Positions 1-6,701 of a stretch of 42,563 bases of DNA are shown in pieces. A program made the position numbers and the translations under genes. Positions within the stretch are counted from its first letter, which is position 1. Each line of letters opens with the position of its first letter. Source of the DNA: JBQTHP01 sp052389755 (GTDB lineage Bacteria > Pseudomonadota > Gammaproteobacteria > Steroidobacterales > Steroidobacteraceae); contig JBQTHP010000026.1 in NCBI GenBank assembly GCA_052389755.1, positions 1 through 42,563 of the forward strand, given 5' to 3'. Below the pieces are notes generated by a model. It saw only the letters and a list, made by a program, of their open reading frames with translations. It searched no databases and was not told the origin of the DNA.

Positions 1-571
1 ACATGTCAATTATTTAGTGACTACATGTGAGCGCGCAAAAAGGTCTACAGAAACGCACGAAACACTGGAAAATCCGCCGCCTGCTGACTACGAACCAATC
101 AAATGCGCACGGGAACTTCGGGCTAGATCAGGGGAGAGGAAGATGAAGAGCGAAGACGCGCCCGCGACCGGTGCACGTCGAAGGCCCTGCGCGATCGCTG
201 ATCGGGTGAAGCCCTGACGGGCTTTCTCCTCGCGCGGGCCGGCGCGCTTTAAGCCCGATGCGCGCCAGCGGCCCGCGCTCGGCACCCGATCGAATGCGAT
301 CGCGCACGGCCTTCGACGCGCGCCGGTCGCACGAACGTCCACGCTCGACTCCGCGCCCTTGTCTTCCCTTCAGCCGGCGGCTCGACTGCCGACGGCCGCA
401 TAAGAGTTGACGACGAGGCGAGCGTAGCAGCGCGCGAGCGGCGTGCGTTGAAGGCCCTGCGGCGATCGTGTTGGCAGGTGCCGAGGCCGCGCGTCTGGCG
501 CGCAGTCACCATGCCTCATCAGGTTGCCATTTCGGCCACACAAACGGAGCGCGCGCGCGTGCCGTCAGCCG
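1..571. other. Non-coding left-edge region holding repeat element A
   Basis: No convincing gene lies here. The first 28 bases are AT-rich and form an imperfect inverted repeat (ACATGTCA near 1-8 against TGAC-ACATGT near 18-28), unlike the GC-rich surroundings. It may be the edge of an older insertion, but this is a guess. From about 131 onward the sequence is palindromic repeat material, described separately. Short reading frames on both strands share the peptide TGARRRPCAIA; this follows from the inverted repeat and is not evidence for a protein. Confidence 0.6.
131..468. repeat. Palindromic repeat element A with a third arm copy
   Basis: Two arms, 164-208 and 283-330, are inverted copies of each other. 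Both contain the core GTCGAAGGCC, then TGCGCGATCGC, and end in GATCGGGTG at the inner side. Inside them lies a further GC-rich palindrome centred near 250. A purine-rich stretch (about 131-158) precedes the left arm, and its pyrimidine-rich counterpart follows the right arm near 361-372. A degenerate third arm copy lies at 434-468 (GAAGGCCCTGCGGCGATCG). The same arm family occurs at 13632-13666 and 13791-13825. No transposase is associated. It could be a MITE-like or REP-like element; the exact ends are not defined. Confidence 0.75.
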
Positions 572-579
572 TCAGCCGC
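561..579. repeat. Heptamer repeat GCCGTCA at the stop of the DUF6165 gene
   Basis: The sequence reads GCCGTCA-GCCGTCA-GCC, an exact 7-base tandem repeat. On the minus strand it reads GGCTGACGGCTGAC and supplies the TGA stop codon of the DUF6165 gene. It is the smallest of the short-period repeats that recur at gene ends in this window. Confidence 0.7.
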
Positions 580-970
580 GCCTGTAGGGGTTGTACGACT
601 TCTCCTCCACGATGCGCGAGCCGAGCGCGAGATTGACGCGCCTCTTGATCGCGGCGCGCTCGTCGTTCGAAAAGTAGACCGCGCGCGCAAGCTCGACGAA
701 CTCCGCGTCGAAGCGCTGCGCGCCCTCCTTGTCGCGAATCCGGTCCTCGATGTCCCACAGCTTCTCGTTCACCGCCCGCAGCGCGCGCTCGTCGGCGGCG
801 ACGTCGTGTGCGGCGCATCCCGAATCCCGCCACGTGCGTTCGAGGAGCTCGAGCTCGAGGCGCACGTTCGCGAGCTTGGCCGCATCGCTGATGCGCGCCG
901 ACTTGATGCGCAGGATCGTGATCTTGTCGAGAAGCTCGCCGGGCGAGACCGGCACGAGAACGTCGTTCAT
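572..970 (-). CDS. DUF6165 family protein (132 aa), LPS gene context
   Basis: This 132-residue cytoplasmic protein matches the DUF6165 family as I remember it. It begins MNDVLVPVSPGELLDKITIL, has a mostly helical charged middle with LWDIEDRIRD, and ends with LVEEKSYNPY-like residues (here IVEEKSYNPYRRG). No signal peptide or membrane segment is visible. The start ATG overlaps the stop codon of the upstream glycosyltransferase gene in an ATGA arrangement, so the two are probably translationally coupled. The family is often found beside LPS glycosyltransferases and its biochemical role is unknown to me. The stop codon lies in a 7-base tandem repeat. The family call is fairly secure; function is not assigned. 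Confidence 0.85.
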   Translation of the reverse strand: MNDVLVPVSPGELLDKITILRIKSARISDAAKLANVRLELELLERTWRDSGCAAHDVAADERALRAVNEKLWDIEDRIRDKEGAQRFDAEFVELARAVYFSNDERAAIKRRVNLALGSRIVEEKSYNPYRRG

Positions 971-2019
971 GGACGCGATGCTAGCAATTCGTCGAGCTTC
1001 GCGGCGACGGCGTCGGGGGAGACGAGGTCCATGACGCCCGGCTCTTCGATCTTCTCCGTCCACGGCAATTGCTCGGGCTCGCGGCGACGAAAGCGCCGTG
1101 CCGCCTCCGGATACGCATCGACGCACCAGTGCCTCGAGAGATACGGGCCGCTGCGCGCCGGATTCGTCGCAGCGTAAAGCCCGATCACCGGCGTGCCGAC
1201 CATCGTCGCCATGTGCACCGGGCCCGAGTCGGGCGCGACGAGCGCCGTCACGCGTGCGAGCAGGGCGAGCATCTGCGGCAGCGTGTCCTTGCCGATCTGA
1301 TTGACCAGTGGCGCGCGCGCCGCACGCTCGATCGCCGCGCCGGTTGCGCGCTCCAGCGTGCCAGGACCTCCGCAGAGGATCACGCGCATCCCGTGACGGG
1401 CGTACGCGTGATCGACGATCTCGGCGTAGCGCTCGGCGCTCCAGTTGCGCAAAGGATGGCTCGAGCAGGGGCTCACGACGAGCGCTCGCTCGCCGTCGCG
1501 AAGAAGCGAGCGTGCGTAAGCGAGCGCATCCTGCGGCAGCGGCACGTCCCAGCGCAGCGCGCGTTCGCGGATGCCTAGCGCATCGGTGAAGCCGAGGAAG
1601 CTGTCGAGCACGTGCTCGCGTGTACGAGGCGCGATCCGGGCGTTCGTGAAGAGCCACTGCAGCTCGCGCGCACGTGCGCGATCGAAGCCGAGCTTGATCG
1701 GCGCGGAGACTTCGCGGGCGGCGAGGCTCGCGCGAAGCGCGAGCTGCATGTGCAGCAGCGCATCGAACCGGCGGCCGCGCAGCGCACGGCGCAAGGCGGC
1801 GAGCGCGGTAAAGCCGACGCCTTTGTCCACGGTGATAAACTCGACGCCGTCGATGAGACTCATCAGGCGCGCCTCGACCTTCCCGATGATCCACGTGATC
1901 TGTGTGGCAGGCCATGCCGCTTGCAGCGTGCGCACGACCGGCACCACGTGGCAGGTATCGCCGATCGCGGAGAGCCGGAGAATGCAGAGGCTGCGCGGCG
2001 GTTCGCGCAAGGGAATCAA
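967..2019 (-). CDS. Glycosyltransferase family 9 (heptosyltransferase-like)
   Basis: This 350-residue protein looks like an ADP-heptose:LPS heptosyltransferase-type enzyme acting on the inner core of lipopolysaccharide at the cytoplasmic face of the inner membrane. The N-terminal motif LCILRLSAIGDTCHVVP, the central LVVSPCSSHPLRNW segment and the C-terminal VAPDSGPVHMA motif are typical of family 9. The start appears to be TTG at 2019, preceded by a purine-rich GGAAGAG about 7 bases upstream; no suitable ATG is present. It overlaps the downstream DUF6165 gene by 4 bases. It is divergent from kdkA with only 27 bases between starts, so promoters must overlap neighbouring coding sequence. Which heptose acceptor it uses cannot be read from the sequence. 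Confidence 0.85.
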   Translation of the reverse strand: MIPLREPPRSLCILRLSAIGDTCHVVPVVRTLQAAWPATQITWIIGKVEARLMSLIDGVEFITVDKGVGFTALAALRRALRGRRFDALLHMQLALRASLAAREVSAPIKLGFDRARARELQWLFTNARIAPRTREHVLDSFLGFTDALGIRERALRWDVPLPQDALAYARSLLRDGERALVVSPCSSHPLRNWSAERYAEIVDHAYARHGMRVILCGGPGTLERATGAAIERAARAPLVNQIGKDTLPQMLALLARVTALVAPDSGPVHMATMVGTPVIGLYAATNPARSGPYLSRHWCVDAYPEAARRFRRREPEQLPWTEKIEEPGVMDLVSPDAVAAKLDELLASRP

Positions 2020-2046
2020 ACTGCGTCTCTTCCGGCCGCGGTCACG

Positions 2047-2802
2047 ATGAACGACGTCGAACAGTCCCGTTGGGTACTCGGATCCGAGGTACGGCGCAGC
2101 GCGATCAAGGGCGGCGCCATGCTAGCCGACGCGTCCCGAGCCGGCAATTTGAGCGCGGACTGGTTCGATCCGCAGTCGTGGCAGGCGCGCGGAGAAATCG
2201 AGCGCACGGCGCGGGGCCGCGGCTCGACCTGGCTGATTCACTCCGGTGGGCGACGAATGGTGCTGCGTCACTACCGGCGGGGCGGCCTCGCGGCGAAGCT
2301 CTCGCGTGATCGCTACCTGTGGCGCGGCGAGGCCGCAACGCGACCGTTCGCGGAATGGTATCTCACGTACCATCTGCATCGAGCCGGTCTGCCGGTTCCG
2401 GTGCCGATCGCCGCTCGCTACGTGCGTCGCGGCGTCGTGTACAGAGGCGATCTCATGACCGAGCAGATCGTCGATGCGCGGTCCCTCGCCGAGCGCCTGC
2501 GGGCCGCGTCGCTGTCGATCGTTTCCTGGATTGCGGTAGGCCGCTGCATCCGCCGCTTCCACGATCTCGGCGTGTGTCATCCCGACCTCAATGCGCACAA
2601 CGTGCTCTTTGCGCGCGACGAGGCGGTTTACCTCATCGATTTCGATCGCGGGCGGCTGCGCAAGCCCGGGCTCTGGTGCGATGCGAGTCTCGTCCGGTTG
2701 CGCCGCTCGCTCGAGAAGGTTACGTGGGGACTGCCGCCGGGACGAATCACCGAGGCCGACTGGCACGGGCTCCTCGACGGTTATCGCGCGCAAGCGACGT
2801 GA
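2047..2802 (+). CDS. kdkA: 3-deoxy-D-manno-octulosonic acid (Kdo) kinase KdkA
   Basis: This 251-residue protein belongs to the KdkA/WaaP kinase family, which phosphorylates Kdo of the LPS inner core using ATP. Visible hallmarks are RGRGSTWLI and LRHYRRGGLAAKLSRDRYLW in the N-lobe, then the catalytic loop CHPDLNAHNVLF and the metal-binding YLIDFDRGRLR. The start at 2047 was chosen over an internal ATG at 2119 because the segment GGAMLADASR aligns with the conserved N-terminal part of betaproteobacterial homologues as I recall them. Its stop is 3 bases before the waaA start, so the two form an operon: one gene attaches Kdo, the other phosphorylates it. The ribosome binding site is weak. Confidence 0.9.
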   Translation: MNDVEQSRWVLGSEVRRSAIKGGAMLADASRAGNLSADWFDPQSWQARGEIERTARGRGSTWLIHSGGRRMVLRHYRRGGLAAKLSRDRYLWRGEAATRPFAEWYLTYHLHRAGLPVPVPIAARYVRRGVVYRGDLMTEQIVDARSLAERLRAASLSIVSWIAVGRCIRRFHDLGVCHPDLNAHNVLFARDEAVYLIDFDRGRLRKPGLWCDASLVRLRRSLEKVTWGLPPGRITEADWHGLLDGYRAQAT

Positions 2803-2805
2803 CAG

Positions 2806-4152
2806 GTGCGATCCCGCTCCGTGCGTTTCGTCTACATCCTCCTCGCGTATCTGCTCGCGCCTATCCTGAGCGCGGTGATGCTGTGGCGGGGTCTGCGCGA
2901 TCGCAGCTACTGGCGCAACTTCCGCCAGCGATTCGGTTTCGGCGAGCGCGCGGCCTCGCCCAGCATCTGGGTTCACGCGGTGTCGGTCGGTGAAGTGCAG
3001 GCATCCGCGCCGCTCGTGCAGGCGCTGCGCGCGCGCTACCCAACGGTGCCGATCGTGGTGACCACGGTGACGCCGACCGGAGCCGAGCGCGCCCGTGGGC
3101 TTTTCAAGGACAGCGTCGACGTACGTTTCGTGCCGCTCGATCTGCCCGGGTCGGTAGGGCGGTTCTTCGACCGCGTGCAGCCGCGGCTCGCGATCGTCTT
3201 CGAGACGGAGCTCTGGCCGACCCTCTTTCACGAATGCGGACGGCGCGCGGTGCCGCTCGTTCTCGCGAGCGCGCGCATCTCCCCGCGCTCGGTCCGCCGG
3301 TATCGCTGGCTCGTGAGCCTGTTCCGGGAGACCCTCTCGCACGGCATCGTCATCGCCGCGCAGAGCGAGGGAGACGCCGCGCGTTTTCGCTCCATAGGCG
3401 CCAATCCGCAGCGCACCCACGTCATCGGTAACGTGAAGTTCGATTTTGCGGTACCCGCCGAAACGCTTTCGCGCGGCGAGGCCATCCGGATACGCCATGC
3501 CGCCGAGCGGTCGGTGTGGGTTGCCGGCAGCACGCATGAGCGCGAGGAAGCCGTCGTCCTCGACGCGCACGGTCTTCTGCGGCGCAGCCATCCGGACGCG
3601 CTCCTGATGCTGGTGCCGCGCCATCCGAATCGCTTTGCGGAGGTGGCGAGCTGGCTGCAGCGCAACGGCGTGTGGTTCGCGCGCCGCTCGCAAGGCAACG
3701 CGTGCACGCCCGAAACGGAGGTGCTCCTCGTCGACACGCTCGGCGAGCTGCTGGATTTCTACGCCTCGTGCGACGTCGCCTTCGTCGGCGGCAGTCTCGT
3801 GCCGATCGGCGGCCACAACCTGCTCGAGCCTGCCTCGCTCGGGCGACCCATTCTCACCGGATCGCACAATTTCAACGGCGAAGATATCGCGCGTCTCCTG
3901 ATCGAGCGCGGGGCGGCGCACGTGGTGGGCGATGCGCCGGCGCTCGCGAAAGCGCTCGGGAGCCTGTTCGCCGAACCCGCGGAGCGGGCGAGGATCGGCG
4001 CGCTCGGCCGCGCCGCGGTCGAAGAGAACCGCGGCGCGCTGGCGCGTCTGCTGGCTCTGGTCGATCCGCTGCTCGCCGAAGCCGGCGCGCGGATCGGACG
4101 GGCTCCTACTGCTTCGGCGCCGGAGGCGCAGTCTCCGCCAGCCACGCGTTGA
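2806..4152 (+). CDS. waaA: Kdo transferase WaaA (lipid IVA 3-deoxy-D-manno-octulosonic acid transferase)
   Basis: This 448-residue GT-B glycosyltransferase transfers Kdo from CMP-Kdo to lipid A precursors at the inner membrane. An N-terminal hydrophobic anchor (about residues 7-27) is followed by WVHAVSVGEVQAS, then FETELWPTL, VAGSTHEREE and GGSLVPIGGHNLLEPA, all typical of WaaA. The annotated start is GTG at 2806; GTG at 2821 is an alternative. The C-terminal tail overlaps the 3' end of the convergent tolC gene by 47 bases. The last 25 or so residues are Ala/Pro-rich and probably not structurally important. Co-transcribed with kdkA. Confidence 0.93.
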   Translation: MRSRSVRFVYILLAYLLAPILSAVMLWRGLRDRSYWRNFRQRFGFGERAASPSIWVHAVSVGEVQASAPLVQALRARYPTVPIVVTTVTPTGAERARGLFKDSVDVRFVPLDLPGSVGRFFDRVQPRLAIVFETELWPTLFHECGRRAVPLVLASARISPRSVRRYRWLVSLFRETLSHGIVIAAQSEGDAARFRSIGANPQRTHVIGNVKFDFAVPAETLSRGEAIRIRHAAERSVWVAGSTHEREEAVVLDAHGLLRRSHPDALLMLVPRHPNRFAEVASWLQRNGVWFARRSQGNACTPETEVLLVDTLGELLDFYASCDVAFVGGSLVPIGGHNLLEPASLGRPILTGSHNFNGEDIARLLIERGAAHVVGDAPALAKALGSLFAEPAERARIGALGRAAVEENRGALARLLALVDPLLAEAGARIGRAPTASAPEAQSPPATR

Positions 4153-5527
4153 TCTCGCTCACCGTCGCGGCATCCAGGTTGCCGGCGGCCTGCCGCAGTC
4201 GGAATACGTTCAGGAGGTAGTCGTAGCGGCTGCGAGCGTAGTTCGTCTGCGCCTGCACGAGCGTGCGGCGTGCGTCGAGCACGTCGACCGCCGTGCGTGT
4301 GCCGACTTCATAGCCGGCCTCGGTAGCCTTCAAGGCCGTCTGGCTCGACTCTTGCGCCTGCCGCAGGGCCTGCACACGCGCGATCTCGCTGATCACTCCC
4401 AGATACGAATCGCGCGCGAGGCGTTCGGTCTCGCGCGACACGCGCTGGAGACGCTCGCGCGCCGCGATCCAGCGGAACCGCGACTGGCGCGTCTGGGATG
4501 TCGTGAGGCCGCCGCTGAAGATCGGCACCGTCAACTGCAGCTCGATGCTGTCGTCGGTCCGCTCGGTCTCGAATACGTTGTTCTGAGGCGTGAGAACACC
4601 TCCCGCACCCGTGCGGAACGTGGTCGTGTCGACGTCGTTGTGGACGTCGTTGCGCACTGCGGTCAGATCGATGGTCGGAAAATGCCCGCCGCGCGCGATG
4701 CCGACGTTGTCCCGCGCGATGTCCGCGGCAAGCCGGCTCGACACGAGCGCGAGGTTCTGGTTCATCGAAACCTCGACCCACCGCTCGGCGTCTTCCGGAT
4801 CGGGAGTCTTGAGCGGCATGTCCTCGCGGGGCTTCGCGAGCTGGGAATACTTCTGCCCGGTTACCTCGCGCAGCAGCTCCTCGGCCGTCGCGAGTGAGCG
4901 CTTGGTCGCGATCACCGCCGCCGCACCCGTGTCGCGCGCGGCCTTCGCCTCCTGCACGTCCGTGATCGCGATCAGTCCGACCTCGAAGCGCTTCTCGGCC
5001 TGCTCGAGCTGACGCGAGGTCGCATCGAGCGACGCCTGCTGTGCGTCGAGATTGTCGCGCTCGGCGAGCACGTCGAAGTAGCGCTGGGCGACTCTCAGGA
5101 CCAGGTCCTGGGTTGCGGTCTGGAAATCCGCTTCGGCCTGGGCAACTTCGCGGCTCGCACGGCGCAGCGTCACCCAGTTCGTCCACGAAAATACGTTCTG
5201 TCGCAGTTGCAGCGTGTAGCCGTCCGAGTCGGTCTCGCCCTCCGTGGGGATCGGGACGATGACGATGCTGCCGTCCGGCTGCACCCGGAAATCCGGTTGC
5301 ACGGACTCCGACGGATTACGCGACGCCTGAATGCTGCCGTTGATCTGCGGGAGGAGGTTGGCCCAGGCTTGCGGCCGCGCCTCGCGCGCTGCGAGGCGAT
5401 TCGCGTCAGCCTCACGGATCAGCGGATCGCTCTCGAGCGCATTCTGATAGACGGTCGCGAGATCCTCGCTGCGGGCGATGCCCGCGACGGCGAGCGAGGC
5501 AATTGCGGCCGCAATCCAGAGCTTCAT
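4106..5527 (-). CDS. tolC: TolC family outer membrane channel
   Basis: This 473-residue protein is a TolC-type trimeric outer membrane efflux duct. It has a signal peptide (MKLWIAAAIASLAVAGIARS), the usual opening DLATVYQNALESDP, and two similar halves of alternating beta strands and long helices, including QLRQNVFSW and ELQLTVPIFSGG. Two adjacent ATGs are possible. AAAGGA lies 6 bases before the second and only 3 before the first, so 5527 is preferred over 5530. It sits upstream of, and convergent with, waaA. Its promoter falls inside the decayed end of a rhodanese gene. An exporter lacking its own outer membrane component lies at 13900-18185 and could use this channel, but that is inference. 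Confidence 0.92.
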   Translation of the reverse strand: MKLWIAAAIASLAVAGIARSEDLATVYQNALESDPLIREADANRLAAREARPQAWANLLPQINGSIQASRNPSESVQPDFRVQPDGSIVIVPIPTEGETDSDGYTLQLRQNVFSWTNWVTLRRASREVAQAEADFQTATQDLVLRVAQRYFDVLAERDNLDAQQASLDATSRQLEQAEKRFEVGLIAITDVQEAKAARDTGAAAVIATKRSLATAEELLREVTGQKYSQLAKPREDMPLKTPDPEDAERWVEVSMNQNLALVSSRLAADIARDNVGIARGGHFPTIDLTAVRNDVHNDVDTTTFRTGAGGVLTPQNNVFETERTDDSIELQLTVPIFSGGLTTSQTRQSRFRWIAARERLQRVSRETERLARDSYLGVISEIARVQALRQAQESSQTALKATEAGYEVGTRTAVDVLDARRTLVQAQTNYARSRYDYLLNVFRLRQAAGNLDAATVSEINAWLAETAPPAPKQ

Positions 5528-5581
5528 CATAAATCCTTTCCCAGACGGATAGTTAGGACCGATTAGACAGTGTTGTATATC

Positions 5582-5611
5582 ACTATATCACGCGTCTCTT
5601 CCGTGCGGCAA
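5582..5611 (-). promoter_or_regulatory. Candidate sigma70 promoter of tolC
   Basis: On the minus strand TTGCCG (5606-5611) and TATAGT (5582-5587) are separated by 18 bases, about 55 bases upstream of the tolC start. The -10 region overlaps two tandem copies of TATATCAC (plus strand, 5576-5583 and 5584-5591), an AT-rich island in GC-rich DNA. A regulator could bind the direct repeat, but no evidence for one is visible. Confidence 0.45.
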
Positions 5612-5678
5612 CGCTTCGGTGGGCAGCGGAGCTTCGCGATCGGCTCGCATCGAGCTCGGCCACGCGTCTCGCGAGCGC

Positions 5679-5813
5679 TCACATCGGAATGTGCACGGTT
5701 TGCGGAAGTCGTGCGATGTCGAGCTCCCAGGCCTCGCGCACATCGAGCACCGTCGGGCGCTCGCCGGCGTCGAGGCGCGACTTCAGCTCCCGCGCCGAGA
5801 TCTGCGCCACCAT
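5679..5813 (-). pseudogene. Truncated rhodanese-like domain gene
   Basis: The 44-residue product MVAQISARELKSRLDAGERP... ends at TVHIPM, which is the first half of a single-domain rhodanese. The rest, with the catalytic Cys loop expected about 20 residues further on, is missing. After the TGA the same frame continues ALARRVAELDASR, which aligns with the usual IPM-x5-R-L-AELD spacing of the family. This suggests a nonsense change, followed by decay into the tolC promoter. The ATG overlaps the pcm stop codon (TGATG). In related betaproteobacteria, from memory, an intact rhodanese gene sits in this position between pcm and tolC. A sequencing error is possible, but the decayed sequence downstream argues against it. 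Confidence 0.65.
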
Positions 5814-6475
5814 CAGAATTCGAACTCCGCGGGCCGTCGCGCGTTCATCAACGGGTCGATGACGGTTTCGAAGAGGCTCTCGCTCGACCATCCGTCCTCG
5901 GCGGAGCGGCGCACGAGCCGCGCTTCCATCACCGGCGGTTCCCCGACGACCACGAACAGGCGCCCGCCGATGTCGAGACGCTGCTGGAATCGCTCGTCGT
6001 ACAGCGGAAGCGACGCAGTGACGGCGATCGCGTCGAAACGGGCGCCGAAATCGGCCTGCATGGCGTCGGCCGTGGCGATCTCGACGGCGCCGATCCGGTG
6101 CGCCGCGAGGTTCGTGCGAGCGAGATCCGCGAGCTCCGGAAAGAGCTCGAGCGAGAGAACCGACGCGGACAAGGCGGCGAGGCAGGCCGTGACGAATCCC
6201 GAGCCGCTGCCGATCTCGAGAACGCGCTCGGTGCCGGTAAGCTCGAGCGCCTGGAGCAGGCGGCCGACGAGGTTCGGCCTCAGCATGTGTTGACCGTGGG
6301 GCAGGGGAATCTCCACGTCCGCGAAAGCGAGGTAACGATGCTCGGCAGGCACGAACCGATCGCGCGGCACCCGACGCAGCACGTCCAGCACGCGCTCATC
6401 GAGCACGTCCCAGGCGCGCACCTGCTGCTCGATCATCTGCGTGACGAGAAACTCTCGCCCCTGCTCGGCCTGCAT
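5813..6475 (-). CDS. pcm: Protein-L-isoaspartate O-methyltransferase family protein
   Basis: This 220-residue class I SAM-dependent methyltransferase resembles the PCM family, which repairs isoaspartyl residues in damaged proteins. The start MQAEQGREFLVTQMIEQQVR leads into RVPRDRFVP, IPLPHGQHMLRP and the SAM-binding motif VLEIGSGSGFVTACLAAL. The subgroup usual in betaproteobacteria carries HGQ-type residues rather than the classical TISQP, so the exact substrate is less certain. The ATG at 6475 has AGGAG about 10 bases upstream. It is transcribed toward the rhodanese remnant, overlapping it by one base, and is divergent from the GGDEF-EAL gene. Confidence 0.85.
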   Translation of the reverse strand: MQAEQGREFLVTQMIEQQVRAWDVLDERVLDVLRRVPRDRFVPAEHRYLAFADVEIPLPHGQHMLRPNLVGRLLQALELTGTERVLEIGSGSGFVTACLAALSASVLSLELFPELADLARTNLAAHRIGAVEIATADAMQADFGARFDAIAVTASLPLYDERFQQRLDIGGRLFVVVGEPPVMEARLVRRSAEDGWSSESLFETVIDPLMNARRPAEFEF

Positions 6476-6701
6476 CGTCGCTGCGCTCCTATTGGACTTA
6501 TTGTGCGGGGGAAAAGGGCTGCAAACGCTAAGGGATTTACGCGCCTCTGCCAAGCGGGCGTGAGACGAGATATGGTGAAATCCCGACGGGGCGAAGCCCC
6601 CGGTACGTTATGCTGCGAGCGCCACTTTCCGTGCGCCGTAAACTAAGACCATAAGGGGATCTGGGCGGAAGGGGCTCTCGCGGCGGGTTGATCAGAATTA
6701 C
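6476..6701. other. Divergent intergenic region with possible RNA structure
   Basis: This 226-base gap separates pcm and the GGDEF-EAL gene. GGGATTT (6532-6538) can pair with AAATCCC (6578-6584). Immediately after comes a strong hairpin, GGGGC-GAA-GCCCC (6588-6600). The pattern could be a structured leader of the GGDEF-EAL gene or a simple palindromic repeat. It does not show the conserved cores of the c-di-GMP-I riboswitch that I know. Promoters for both genes should lie here, but I cannot place them with confidence. Confidence 0.35.

Noticed and set aside
17..342. Short reading frames on both strands sharing the peptide TGARRRPCAIA
   Set aside because: The identical peptide on both strands follows from the inverted repeat of element A. 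There are no ribosome binding sites or homologues that I know of. The frame at 13570-13815 (with RRWPCAIA) is rejected for the same reason.
572..1915. Long minus-strand frame extending far upstream of the DUF6165 gene
   Set aside because: Only its last 132 residues look like a protein. The rest is an Arg/Ala-rich shadow of the glycosyltransferase gene.
2122..3921. 600-residue minus-strand frame opposite kdkA and waaA
   Set aside because: Composition is Arg/His/Glu-rich as expected of antisense frames in GC-rich DNA, and the plus strand has two well-recognised genes.
6540..6650. c-di-GMP riboswitch upstream of the GGDEF-EAL gene
   Set aside because: The conserved cores of the known class I and class II aptamers are not found; only generic hairpins are present.
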